A stretch of 33,923 bases of DNA, taken from NCBI RefSeq assembly GCF_000621485.1, contig NZ_KK211287.1, positions 1-33,923 on the forward strand, in the 5' to 3' direction. Below, piece after piece: positions 24,844 to 33,531 of this stretch (positions are counted from its first letter, which is position 1; each line of letters begins with the position of its first letter). The notes below the pieces were generated by a model, which saw only the letters and a list, made by a program, of their open reading frames with translations, had not been told where the DNA came from and did not search any database. Source of the DNA: Alkaliphilus transvaalensis ATCC 700919. GTDB taxonomy: Bacteria; Bacillota; Clostridia; Peptostreptococcales; Natronincolaceae. A program made the position numbers and the translations under genes.

Positions 24844-25353
24844 TTATTCCATCTCTAAATAAGCTTGATCGAAGGCATTTAATAAGATTGAAACAGAACT
24901 TAAAACTTTCATCACGTTACCTTCAGGAATATTCCCTATAATCTTCTTATAAAAATCATTGATATCTTCTTTAAGCTCTCTAGCTGCTTCTTTTCCACTT
25001 TCTGTTAGTTTTACGATCACAATTCTCCTATCCTGCTGGTCACTATCTCTTTCAACATAACCATCTCTAACTAAGTTATTGATGATTCTTGTCATCGTAC
25101 TGGTATTAAGTCCTATTCTTTCACTTAAGTCGTTCATTGTTATCTTTTCCTTCTCAAGAATAGTCATAAGGGCATAGCATCTTGAGCTAGTAAAGCCTTT
25201 GGCCTTTATCCTTTTTTCTTCAAAAACTTGAAGTACTCTTACCAATTTTTGAACTACTTCTCCAATCTCTTCAACACAGCATTCACTACTATTTAACCGA
25301 TGGTGACAACAACTCTTCAGTTCAGTAAGCTCCTTAATATATCCTTTCTCCAT
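24844..25353 (-). CDS. MarR-family transcriptional regulator
   Basis: 169 residues. Winged helix-turn-helix core: ITMNDLSERIGLNTSTMTRIINNLVRDGYVERDSDQQDRRIVIVKLT. The N-terminus carries an unusual Cys/His cluster (CCHHRLNSSECC, about 15-26) that could bind metal or sense thiols. It follows the membrane protein gene at 25385 by 31 bp and shares its promoter. The inverted repeat GTATAGTA/TACTATAC at that promoter is the likely operator, giving autorepression. Confidence 0.9.
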   Translation of the reverse strand: MEKGYIKELTELKSCCHHRLNSSECCVEEIGEVVQKLVRVLQVFEEKRIKAKGFTSSRCYALMTILEKEKITMNDLSERIGLNTSTMTRIINNLVRDGYVERDSDQQDRRIVIVKLTESGKEAARELKEDINDFYKKIIGNIPEGNVMKVLSSVSILLNAFDQAYLEME

Positions 25354-25384
25354 GACTTCCCACCTCCATCTCTTTATATAATCA

Positions 25385-26416
25385 TTAATTAATATTTGGG
25401 GATTCTAAGATTCTATCAATTATGTTTATCCAACCTTCTGGTCCTATGACGATTCTATATTGGGTTCCTTCTTCTTGATGAAAAAGTTCGTATATTTGCA
25501 ACAAAAACTTATGAAAGATGGTCCTACTCCCTATTTCAGAATTAGGAAGGTACAGATTAGCTATATAGTTATTTATATAAAGGACCCTTCCTTCATTACC
25601 ATAATAAACTATTAAATCAGGGTTTTGAAGATCCATAGCATTATTTCTACCTTTAAAGTTATAGCTATCTTGTAAAATGTGATGCAGCTGTAGAACTAAT
25701 TCTTCATCTTCTAAATATTGATCTTCTTTAACCACATACACCATCGGTAATTCATCTAAAATCACCTGTTGAATATTTTTTGGAGATATGACCTGTTGCG
25801 ACATAAGGAACAAACCAAAACCTAATAGTCCCACGGTGAAGATTAACTGAAACAACAACTTTAGATTTCTTTTAATATTCCGATCTTCGCCTTGTGTAAT
25901 GGCTGTTTCAATAAAATACAAAACTTCTTTTTTAGACCCTAAATTAAACCATCTTTTGAAATTGACATGATAGGTCTTTTTTTCAGTGAAGGTAGATTCT
26001 TTTTCCTTTACTTCTATAGTTCTTCCATTATCAGAGAAAGTGTATTTAATTAGTTGATCTTCTTTAATTATTTCTGGTTGTTCATATTCAATTTCATCTA
26101 TAGATTGTTTGACAAGACTATCAATTTTAGAGAAGTCTACTCCATTTAACTGGTCAATATCAATTCTATATCCTACTCCACCAAAATAACGTATCAGTAA
26201 ACAAACAAGAACTATTCCTAAATAAACCAAGAAAATAAATAGAATCTCCTCTAAGAACAAACTCGCTCCAATGACTATTGGCGCTACAAATGAAAGATTA
26301 GAAATACTACTTCTATTCTTTAATACCCGTTTGCCAGACATTTGTAATAAAGTCTCCCATAGGGCTGCTAGACCGCCAACCAGTAAAATTGTCGTATTTA
26401 AGATGTCAAAATTCAT
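25385..26416 (-). CDS. membrane protein of unknown function in MarR operon
   Basis: 343 residues. Membrane segments at about 5-25, 43-75 (probably two) and 187-207. A cytoplasmic or external stretch at about 80-185 is charged and includes a small beta-like unit (YTFSDNGRTIEVKEKESTF). The C-terminal region of about 135 residues reads VYYGNEGRVLYINNYIANLYLP and ends IVIGPEGWINIIDRIL. I recognise no family. Start ATG with GGGGGG 6 nt upstream. First gene of a two-gene operon with the MarR regulator. Confidence 0.75.
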   Translation of the reverse strand: MNFDILNTTILLVGGLAALWETLLQMSGKRVLKNRSSISNLSFVAPIVIGASLFLEEILFIFLVYLGIVLVCLLIRYFGGVGYRIDIDQLNGVDFSKIDSLVKQSIDEIEYEQPEIIKEDQLIKYTFSDNGRTIEVKEKESTFTEKKTYHVNFKRWFNLGSKKEVLYFIETAITQGEDRNIKRNLKLLFQLIFTVGLLGFGLFLMSQQVISPKNIQQVILDELPMVYVVKEDQYLEDEELVLQLHHILQDSYNFKGRNNAMDLQNPDLIVYYGNEGRVLYINNYIANLYLPNSEIGSRTIFHKFLLQIYELFHQEEGTQYRIVIGPEGWINIIDRILESPNIN

Positions 26417-26429
26417 TGGTATCCCCCCA

Positions 26430-26455
26430 GTATAGTAGGATTATACATACTATAC
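26430..26455. promoter_or_regulatory. operator of the membrane protein-MarR operon
   Basis: Perfect 8-bp inverted repeat GTATAGTA (26430-26437), 10 bp, TACTATAC (26448-26455). A TATAAT lies within it on the minus strand, just before the ribosome binding site of the gene at 25385, so a bound dimer would block transcription. Confidence 0.7.
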
Positions 26456-26514
26456 CATATTATACCACTATTCTATTGTTATTTAAATGACATAAAATGA
26501 TAAATGTTCTTTGC

Positions 26515-27561
26515 CTATCTTAGCAGCATATGAATAGATTCATATACAAAGCTTGCAATAATTGACCCCACCAGCGCTAGCCCTAAATACAGGATAAAAA
26601 TCTTTCGTTTTGTTAAGGCTAATACCGCCGACATGGCAGGAATACTTGTGGCTGCTCCTGCAGTAATGAAGGCTAAGCCGGCTCCATGAGATACTCCACT
26701 TTCCAACATTCCTTTTAAAATTGGTAAAGCTGTAATATTATTAATATAAGCTGGAATGCCTATTATAATAGCCAGTGGAATAGCAAGTATACTTGATTCA
26801 CCAAAATAGGTGGCTAATAGAGAAGGAGGCATATAATTTACCATAACCACTTCTGCTGCAAAGGCCAGTAAGATCCACTTAGTTACAGATGTTAATTGTG
26901 ATATGAAATCTCTAAAGAAAACATTAACCCTCTTCTTATCCTTCCAGATCTTAAAGTCTACTTCTTTAAAAGTATTCGGATTAACGTTATTGCTAGTATA
27001 TTCATTTTTATTCCCCAGGAAATTAGTATATTTATTTAATCCATAAGTCACTGCTCCAGCCAACATTCCCATGAAAATTGACGCCAACAATCTAGCTGTG
27101 GCAAATTCAAAGCCTAGCACGCCAGCCGTTAAAACATAGATATCGATACTTGATATTGGAGAAGATATCCAAAAGCTCATAACACCACTTATTGGTAGAC
27201 CAGATCGTAATAGAACACTGATTAAAGGTATAACAGTGCAGGAGCATAGGGGTACTATTGATCCAAATACAGACCCCATTGCTACCGTCTTAAGGGGATG
27301 ATTACTAAAAACTCGACCTATTAAATAGGTTGCCTTAGAAGCCTGAAGGTAAGCACCTATGGCAAAAGACACAAATAAATATAACCAAATTGCCTTTAAG
27401 TTAACCCCTATACTACTTATCATTTTTTGAAGTAATGCTTCATTGAAAAAATACATAAAAATGATGCTGATCAGTAAAACAATCATTATTTTATCTAAAA
27501 GTATGTGTTTCTTTATAAAACTAATCACACTCTTTTTTTCTCTACCTTCTGTTAATTGCAT
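26515..27561 (-). CDS. ArsP/DUF318-type permease
   Basis: 348 residues with about 8-9 membrane segments. The family motif PLCSCTVIPL in the first half and ITAGAATSIPAMSAVLALT in the second match DUF318/UPF0718 permeases, some of which (ArsP) export organoarsenicals. A soluble loop at about 180-225 connects the halves. Ribosome binding site AAAAGGAG. It follows a decayed small gene on the same strand that ends with Cys pairs. No ars genes are nearby, so the arsenic assignment is tentative. Confidence 0.85.
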   Translation of the reverse strand: MQLTEGREKKSVISFIKKHILLDKIMIVLLISIIFMYFFNEALLQKMISSIGVNLKAIWLYLFVSFAIGAYLQASKATYLIGRVFSNHPLKTVAMGSVFGSIVPLCSCTVIPLISVLLRSGLPISGVMSFWISSPISSIDIYVLTAGVLGFEFATARLLASIFMGMLAGAVTYGLNKYTNFLGNKNEYTSNNVNPNTFKEVDFKIWKDKKRVNVFFRDFISQLTSVTKWILLAFAAEVVMVNYMPPSLLATYFGESSILAIPLAIIIGIPAYINNITALPILKGMLESGVSHGAGLAFITAGAATSIPAMSAVLALTKRKIFILYLGLALVGSIIASFVYESIHMLLR

Positions 27562-27582
27562 AGCACTATTCTCCTTTTCTTT

Positions 27583-27887
27583 TTATTTACAGCATCTGTT
27601 ATTCAATATTGAAAAAATTAGATTCCTTACATTTATTTCAGAACAGCATTTAGACTTATTTTCTATAGTTTTTTTATAGTTTTTTTAGTAGTTTCTTTTG
27701 TAGCCTCTTTTTCTACAGTTTCTTCCAGTTCATTAAATAATTGATCGAATTTTTCTTCTCTCACCCCTAGTTTTTTTTATTCCTCTATAGCCTTATTTTG
27801 TTCTTTTATACGCGGTTTACCAATTGCTAACTCTACGATCACTTTTTCTCTTCCTGTCAGTAGTAAACCCCTTCATTCCATTGTCAT
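27583..27887 (-). pseudogene. decayed small gene upstream of the permease
   Basis: Ribosome binding site TAAGGAGG and ATG (27887) are intact. The frame then meets TGA at codon 5 and TAA at codon 37, and ends with TAG at 27663. Between the stops it reads plausibly as protein (REKVIVELAIGKPRIKEQNK; GVREEKFDQLFNELEETVEK; a Lys/Thr-rich tail). After a shift of frame it continues to a Cys-rich end, KCCSE and NRCCK (stop 27583). It was probably a small Cys-tailed partner of the permease. No functional family recognised. Confidence 0.6.
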
Positions 27888-28227
27888 AATAATCCTCCTT
27901 AATTTACTTCTTTACAATAAATCATTAGTCCTTTGATCACTTAAGGAAAAAACTTATTTGATTTTATTTATATTTGTATTATGCAATTATTATATTATTA
28001 TCCATTTGTATTTGTCAACTATTTTATTATGAAAATATTTCTCGCTACTAAAGGTTTACCTGGAAGAATTTTTCGATTAATATAGCAGAATTACTCATGA
28101 TTTTTTTGGAGAAAGGCAATTAAAATAGGTAGATATCTCATATGGAGGTATTATAGAAAGGGGATTATGAAAAAAGCTATTTATTGAAAGGTCTGTGATA
28201 GGTTAAATCAGGTTTTAAAACAAATAA

Positions 28228-28260
28228 GGAACAGGTCCTGTTTGAATCAGCACCTGTTCC
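28228..28260 (-). terminator. terminator of the malate operon
   Basis: GGAACAGGT (28228-28236) pairs with ACCTGTTCC (28252-28260), with T-rich sequence following on the minus strand, about 75 bp after the transporter stop. Between 27888 and 28227 I see no gene. Confidence 0.75.
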
Positions 28261-28334
28261 TTAAGACATAAATAAATATTAACTTATTTATTATTACTTT
28301 ATTATTTTTAACTTAATACTTATTACTTATTAAC

Positions 28335-29639
28335 CTATAGTAGACCTAATAGAGTACTGGCTAAAATTAACATAAATGCTCCTCCAATACGAGAAGAGAT
28401 TTGTGCAAAAGGCATAAGTTTCATACGATCAGATGCCGATAATACTGCAACGTCTCCAGTTCCCCCCATATTTGCCATACATAATCCTGCTGTAATGGCA
28501 GATTCAATTGGATAGAAACCAACGAATTTACCGATATAACCTGAACCTACTACAGCACCTATAATTGTAACCGCTACTAATAAAATATATTGAAGGGAGA
28601 AAGCATCAATAACCTGTTGTAAATTAGTAAAGGCAACTCCGATTCCAACAAGTAACACACCTGTCAAGTTACTCATGATAAATTGAAACCATTGGAAAGC
28701 TCCAACTTCATATTCTCTTGGTAATAATCCAGCAATTTTAACTAATGCTACAGTAATAATCATCCATGCATAAGCATGAACTTGTGGAACAAATTTTTCT
28801 ACAATAAGACCGAAAACAAAGAAAGATACCGCCAATAATAGACCTTTTCCCATCATTTGATAATTTAATTCAATCTTTTCTTCTTTTTCTTCTACATGAT
28901 CTTTACTTTGTTTTTCTTTAGTTCTTAATAATTCACCATTACCTGTTAACTGTTGCTTAACTTTACCAATTCGATTTAATAAACCTGCTACAATGATAGC
29001 AAAGGCATTTCCTAACGCTACAGCTGGTACCATTACAGAAAGCATGTCAGCTGGTTCAACCCCTAAGCTTCCACCAAATATGTTAGCTAATGGCACAGCA
29101 CCTGCTCCCATACCGCCACCCATAATTGGTACACCAATGTATAATACGGCTTCCTTTGCTCCATATCCAATTAAAGCTCCAACTAGACCTACTAAGCCCA
29201 ATGCTACCACCACACCACCGATAATAGCTGGTAGATATCTTACTGAAGCTTTAACCAGTAGATTTCTATTCATACCTAAAATACTTCCTGTAATTAAGGC
29301 TGCAATATAAAAGTCAAGGAATCCCTCACCCCTCATAAAATTAGCCATAATTGTTGAAGCACTTTCTGGTAAAACATTATAAGTTACGAGGGCAGCAGAA
29401 CCAAAGATAATGACTAAAGCACCTCCACCTAAATAGTCCTTTACAATAGGCAAGCGACTTCCGATCTCATTTAAAATTGCTCCAATCACCATCATTAAAG
29501 CAAATGCTCCAATCATTCCTTTTGGCAATACTTCCATGTAGGTAGCCGCCAAGATGACAGCGGTTAATAGAGCAAATAGTGGTAAAGAAATACCCATAAT
29601 TTTATAACCTTGCTTTTCATTTAAAGTTGCAGTTGTCAT
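28335..29639 (-). CDS. 2-hydroxycarboxylate (malate/citrate) transporter
   Basis: 434 residues, about 11 membrane segments, 2HCT family (CitS, CitP, MleP). Two GGxG reentrant-loop motifs are seen: GGGMGAGAVPLA in the first half and NMGGTGDVAVLSAS in the second, with a charged cytoplasmic linker at about 225-255. It should import malate or citrate with Na or H, or exchange it for product. It follows the malic enzyme by 18 bp, so malate is the likely substrate. Ribosome binding site GAGGGGG. Confidence 0.92.
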   Translation of the reverse strand: MTTATLNEKQGYKIMGISLPLFALLTAVILAATYMEVLPKGMIGAFALMMVIGAILNEIGSRLPIVKDYLGGGALVIIFGSAALVTYNVLPESASTIMANFMRGEGFLDFYIAALITGSILGMNRNLLVKASVRYLPAIIGGVVVALGLVGLVGALIGYGAKEAVLYIGVPIMGGGMGAGAVPLANIFGGSLGVEPADMLSVMVPAVALGNAFAIIVAGLLNRIGKVKQQLTGNGELLRTKEKQSKDHVEEKEEKIELNYQMMGKGLLLAVSFFVFGLIVEKFVPQVHAYAWMIITVALVKIAGLLPREYEVGAFQWFQFIMSNLTGVLLVGIGVAFTNLQQVIDAFSLQYILLVAVTIIGAVVGSGYIGKFVGFYPIESAITAGLCMANMGGTGDVAVLSASDRMKLMPFAQISSRIGGAFMLILASTLLGLL

Positions 29640-29657
29640 ATTTTTACCCCCTCATTA

Positions 29658-30830
29658 TTATACTCTTGCTACGCCACTATCTTGTGCAGCTTTTGCTACT
29701 GCCTCTGCTACCTTCTCTACCACTCGTTTGTCAAATGGATCAGGTATTACGTAGTCTGATCTTAACTCCTCTTCACTTATAATACTAGCAATGGCATAAG
29801 CTGCTGCTAGCTTCATTTCTTCATTAATATCCTTTGCCCTAACATCTAATGCACCCCTAAAGATCCCTGGGAAAGCAAGTAAATTGTTAATTTGATTTGG
29901 GAAGTCTGATCTTCCTGATCCTACTACTGTTGCTCCAGCTTCTAGAGCTACATCTGGCATTATTTCTGGGATAGGGTTTGCCATTCCAAAGATAATTGCA
30001 TCTTGACTCATTGTTTTAACCATCTCAGCCGTAAGGACATTTGCAGCTGAAACCCCTATAAATACATCTGCATTTTTCATGGCAACTTCCAATGAACCTT
30101 TTATTTCTAACTTGTTAGTTACTTTAGCCATTTCCTCTTTATGATCGTTGTTTCCTGGCGCTCCTGGATATAGGATTCCTTCTCGGTCGCATAACAAAAT
30201 ATCTTTTGGCTTCATATTGATTAACATTTTTGTTATTGCTACACCTGCTGCACCTGCACCATTCACTACGATTGTTACATCTTCAATTTTTTTATTTACT
30301 ACCTTCAATGCATTAATTACACCTGCAACTACTACAATTGCTGTTCCGTGTTGATCATCATGAAATACAGGGATGTCCAATTCTTTTTTAAGTCTTGCTT
30401 CAACTTCAAAACAACGGGGAGATCCAATGTCTTCTAGATTAATCCCGCCAAAAGTTGGTGCTAGTAGTTTGACTGTGTTAACGATTTCATCTACATCCTT
30501 AGTATCTAAACAAATTGGAAAAGCGTCAACATTTGCAAAATCTTTAAATAATATAGCCTTCCCTTCCATTACTGGCATAGCAGCTTCTGGTCCAATGTCC
30601 CCTAATCCTAATACTGCTGTACCATCAGTTACAACTGCAACTAAATTCCCTTTAGATGTATATTTGTATACGTTTTCCTTATCTTCGTGGATTTTCTTAC
30701 AGGGTTCTGCCACACCTGGTGTATAAGCTAAACTTAAATCATCTCGATTTTCTACAGCTACCTTTGATACAACTCCGATCTTGCCTACTTTTTCTTCGTG
30801 TAATTTTAAACTTCTTTCTCCAAAATTCAT
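29658..30830 (-). CDS. malic enzyme, NAD(P)-dependent
   Basis: 390 residues, the short bacterial form. It oxidatively decarboxylates L-malate to pyruvate and CO2. Catalytic Tyr is in AYTPGVAEP, Lys in GKAILFKDF, metal ligands in EDIGSPRCFE and FHDDQHGTA, and the NAD(P) fold in VVNGAGAAGVA. ATG 30830 has TAGGAGG 9 nt upstream. It forms an operon with the 2HCT transporter and lies directly downstream of the CitB/CitA-type regulators, giving malate uptake, decarboxylation and control in one block. Confidence 0.95.
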   Translation of the reverse strand: MNFGERSLKLHEEKVGKIGVVSKVAVENRDDLSLAYTPGVAEPCKKIHEDKENVYKYTSKGNLVAVVTDGTAVLGLGDIGPEAAMPVMEGKAILFKDFANVDAFPICLDTKDVDEIVNTVKLLAPTFGGINLEDIGSPRCFEVEARLKKELDIPVFHDDQHGTAIVVVAGVINALKVVNKKIEDVTIVVNGAGAAGVAITKMLINMKPKDILLCDREGILYPGAPGNNDHKEEMAKVTNKLEIKGSLEVAMKNADVFIGVSAANVLTAEMVKTMSQDAIIFGMANPIPEIMPDVALEAGATVVGSGRSDFPNQINNLLAFPGIFRGALDVRAKDINEEMKLAAAYAIASIISEEELRSDYVIPDPFDKRVVEKVAEAVAKAAQDSGVARV

Positions 30831-30917
30831 TGATAAATCATCCTCCTATTTTATGCTAGCTGATACATTAGCTTAGTCTTATACCTATCATAATTAAATT
30901 CAGAAAATAATGAAATA

Positions 30918-30935
30918 TTTAGAACATATTCTAAA
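30918..30935. promoter_or_regulatory. palindrome upstream of malic enzyme
   Basis: TTTAGAA, 4 bp (CATA), TTCTAAA, in A/T-rich DNA 88 bp before the malic enzyme start. CitB/MalR-type regulators bind A/T-rich sites upstream of target promoters, so this is a candidate site for the regulator at 31113. Confidence 0.4.
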
Positions 30936-31018
30936 CATTTTGTAAATAAAGAAAAAATTGATTTTATTTTAACGAAAAGTAGTCTTCATCTCAGTTTGAT
31001 TAAAAAACGACACAAAAA

Positions 31019-31042
31019 AACCTTGCCAAACAAGACAAGGTT
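31019..31042 (-). terminator. terminator after malate regulator
   Basis: AACCTTG (31019-31025) pairs with CAAGGTT (31036-31042); on the minus strand seven T follow. It separates the two-component operon from the malic enzyme promoter. Confidence 0.8.
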
Positions 31043-31112
31043 CTTAACATTAGTCGTTTTATTAATGTACTTAATTGGTTGAGAAAATTACTTAATTGAA
31101 CTACTACTTCTA

Positions 31113-31790
31113 TTATCTACGATTATACTTATATAAGTGACTCGGTCTTCCAATTGATCCATATTCAACCTCCAACTTTATTTCTTCAGTGGTTGTTAGA
31201 TATTCTAAATATCGTCTCACAGTTACCCTTGACATGCCAACCTTTTCTGCTATCTCCTCGCTAGTTAATGACTCCTTATCATTCTTTTTCATAAAACCAC
31301 GAATTCGTTCTAGCGTTGCCCTATGAAGGCCCTTTTGTAAAGGTGCGTCATTTTGAATTTTACTACTTTTAGTAATCCGATCGATATCCTCCTGTTGAAT
31401 TGTATTTTTACTCTGTAATAATTTATATCTTAATAAATAATTTTCTAAAGAGCTCTTTAACCTTTCAAATTCAAAGGGTTTGATTAGATAATCCACGGCA
31501 CCAAGTTTTAGAGCTTCATCTATGTTTTCCGTTTCTTTAGCAGCAGTTACCAAAATAACATCCGCCTTAATAAATTTCTTTCTCATTTCCTTTAGTACAC
31601 TTAATCCATCAATTTTAGGCATGTACACATCTAGAATAATTAAGTCTACTAAATTATTTTTTAAAAACATTAAAGCATCTTCTCCATTAGAAGCTACCCC
31701 TAGCACTTTAAATCCCTCAATGCTTTCAACAAACCTTTTATTCAATTGAGCAACCATTGGGTCATCTTCAACTATTAATACTCTTATCAC
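31113..31790 (-). CDS. CitB/MalR-family response regulator
   Basis: 225 residues. Receiver domain with D-D acidic pair, phospho-acceptor in LIILDVYMPKIDG, and YLIKPFEFERL. The C-terminal CitT-type helix-turn-helix reads LTSEEIAEKVGMSRVTVRRYLEYL. Start GTG overlaps the kinase stop (GTGA), so translation is coupled. By family and context it should activate the malic enzyme and 2HCT genes when malate is sensed. Confidence 0.92.
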   Translation of the reverse strand: MIRVLIVEDDPMVAQLNKRFVESIEGFKVLGVASNGEDALMFLKNNLVDLIILDVYMPKIDGLSVLKEMRKKFIKADVILVTAAKETENIDEALKLGAVDYLIKPFEFERLKSSLENYLLRYKLLQSKNTIQQEDIDRITKSSKIQNDAPLQKGLHRATLERIRGFMKKNDKESLTSEEIAEKVGMSRVTVRRYLEYLTTTEEIKLEVEYGSIGRPSHLYKYNRR

Positions 31791-33379
31791 TTTTTTTCCC
31801 CCTTTGGTAATGAAACAACAAATTCAGTATTACAATCTTCATTTAAAAATTCAATATATCCGCCTAAGTTCTCAACTATTTCTCTAACTAAAGCTAAACC
31901 TACCCCCCGATTTCCTTGCTTCGTAGTAAATCCTCTATTAAATAATAGATTTTTATGTTCTTCTTGTATTCCCACGCCATTGTCCTTCACTCGAATCATT
32001 AACTGATCTCTTTCTTCAACAATACTAAAATCAACATATTTTGATTCCATCATGGTTACAGCCTCCATGGCATTTTCTAATAGATTGCCAATAATGGTAA
32101 CTAATACATTACTACTAATATGATCAGTACGACGTTCTAAATTGCTTTCTTCATCCATTTTCATATGAATCCCTAGTTCTTTTGCCCTACTAAATTTCCC
32201 TAACAGTAATCCTGCAATTGTTGGGTCTTTAATTTTGTTCATTACTAAGGTTATAATTTGTTGCTGGTTTTCCCCTGTGCTGATAATAAATTTTTTCGCT
32301 TCTTCTAATTCATTTACCTCAATTAGTCCTAAAATAACATGGAGTTTGTTCATAAACTCATGGGTATTTGCCCTTAATGATTCAACAATTTGTTTAACAC
32401 CGGTGACTTCTTCAGCCAATCTTGTCACCATTGTCTTATCTCTAAAGGTGGCTATAGCACCAACTATCTTTTCCCCTTCTTTAATAGGAATCCTATTTGT
32501 GATGATGATCGTTTGATTAATCACCTGTTCTCGATCATATTCTGCAATTCCTGTTTGAATAATTTCTGGTAAGCGACTTGTTGGAAAAATCTCCAGTACA
32601 TCTTTACCAATTACATCGTGATCTGCAACTTGAAGTAATTTTATTGCAGATTCATTCACCAGTGTAATTTTTCCCCGATCATCTACTGCTATTATTCCCT
32701 CATGAATAGATTCTAATATCCCTTCCTTTTCTAAATATAGCTTTGAGATTTGTTCTGGTTCTAACCCTAAAAGAATCCGTTTTATATTTGTAGATAATAG
32801 AAATGCACCAATTATACCAAAGAATAAGCCTACAAAGGAAGATAGAACAATAGTCATTTGACTTTGTTTCCGCATCCTTTCAATACTTTGGGTCAATGTT
32901 CCTGTCATAACAAAACCAATCTGTTCTCCTTCGTTTCTATATATTGGTACAAAAGCTCTAATCGAGTGACCTAAGGTTCCGGTGGCTTCTGATATATATT
33001 TCTCTCCCTCAGAAATAACCCTCAGTTCATCTCCCCCCACAAAGGATTGTCCGACCCTTTCAGGATTAGGATGGGCATATCGTATTCCCTCCATGTTGGC
33101 TACTACAATAATTTCTACCTGTTGAGAATTAGCCAGTATTTTTTCCACATAGGGTTGTATTTCATTTTCTTTAATCGAGTCCTGCGAGAGACCTGTTATT
33201 ACATTAGGCGAATTTGCAACTATTTGAGCAATATTCATAATATTTATTTCAACTTCTTTTTGAATATTTCTAGTTACCCAATGATTCATAATAAATACAG
33301 TTGTATATATTGAAACCATTACAATAATTGTAACAAGAATAATGATTTTCACTTGTAACTTTAAGTGTAGTTTTCTCAT
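31787..33379 (-). CDS. CitA/DcuS/MalK-family sensor kinase
   Basis: 530 residues. TM1 at about 10-32, extracytoplasmic single-Cache (PDC) domain at about 35-170 with IRYAHPNPERVGQSF and LGHSIRAFVPIYRNEGEQIGFV, TM2 at about 175-197, and a cytoplasmic PAS domain at about 215-320. The SpoOB-type dimerisation helix has THEFMNKLHVILGL, and the ATPase domain has NLLENAMEAV, DNGVGI and GNRGVGLALVREIVE. The family binds C4-dicarboxylates or citrate outside the cell; with malic enzyme downstream, malate is the likely ligand. Confidence 0.93.
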   Translation of the reverse strand: MRKLHLKLQVKIIILVTIIVMVSIYTTVFIMNHWVTRNIQKEVEINIMNIAQIVANSPNVITGLSQDSIKENEIQPYVEKILANSQQVEIIVVANMEGIRYAHPNPERVGQSFVGGDELRVISEGEKYISEATGTLGHSIRAFVPIYRNEGEQIGFVMTGTLTQSIERMRKQSQMTIVLSSFVGLFFGIIGAFLLSTNIKRILLGLEPEQISKLYLEKEGILESIHEGIIAVDDRGKITLVNESAIKLLQVADHDVIGKDVLEIFPTSRLPEIIQTGIAEYDREQVINQTIIITNRIPIKEGEKIVGAIATFRDKTMVTRLAEEVTGVKQIVESLRANTHEFMNKLHVILGLIEVNELEEAKKFIISTGENQQQIITLVMNKIKDPTIAGLLLGKFSRAKELGIHMKMDEESNLERRTDHISSNVLVTIIGNLLENAMEAVTMMESKYVDFSIVEERDQLMIRVKDNGVGIQEEHKNLLFNRGFTTKQGNRGVGLALVREIVENLGGYIEFLNEDCNTEFVVSLPKGEKK

Positions 33380-33411
33380 AGAAGTTACTCCTTTGTATGA
33401 TTATACAATTA

Positions 33412-33440
33412 ATTATACTATTGCCCAAGTTAATCGTCAA
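33412..33440 (-). promoter_or_regulatory. sigma-A promoter of the malate two-component operon
   Basis: Minus strand TTGACG (plus 33435-33440), 17 bp, TATAAT (plus 33412-33417), about 32 bp before the kinase ATG. Confidence 0.75.
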
Positions 33441-33450
33441 AAAAATCTAT

Positions 33451-33479
33451 TTGACCCAACAAATAGATTAGATTATAAT
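33451..33479 (+). promoter_or_regulatory. sigma-A promoter of the HesB selenoprotein gene
   Basis: TTGACC (33451-33456), 17 bp, TATAAT (33474-33479). It is divergent from, and separated by only 10 bp from, the kinase promoter -35 box. Confidence 0.75.
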
Positions 33480-33486
33480 GATATTA

Positions 33487-33506
33487 TACCCCTCCCTTTA
33501 GGGGTA
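33487..33506. promoter_or_regulatory. CsoR/CstR-like operator over the transcription start
   Basis: Perfect inverted repeat TACCCCT, 6 bp, AGGGGTA beginning 8 bp after the -10 box, at the predicted start point. G/C tracts flanked by TA resemble operators of the CsoR/RcnR/CstR repressor family. It could instead be a 5' UTR hairpin. No csoR-type gene is in the window. Confidence 0.45.
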
Positions 33507-33531
33507 GGGAGAACCCATTGGAGGTGTAGTA

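Noticed and set aside
28993-29310. Plus-strand ORF inside the 2HCT transporter gene
   Set aside because: Antisense shadow of a strongly supported membrane transporter, with low-complexity Pro/Ala composition.
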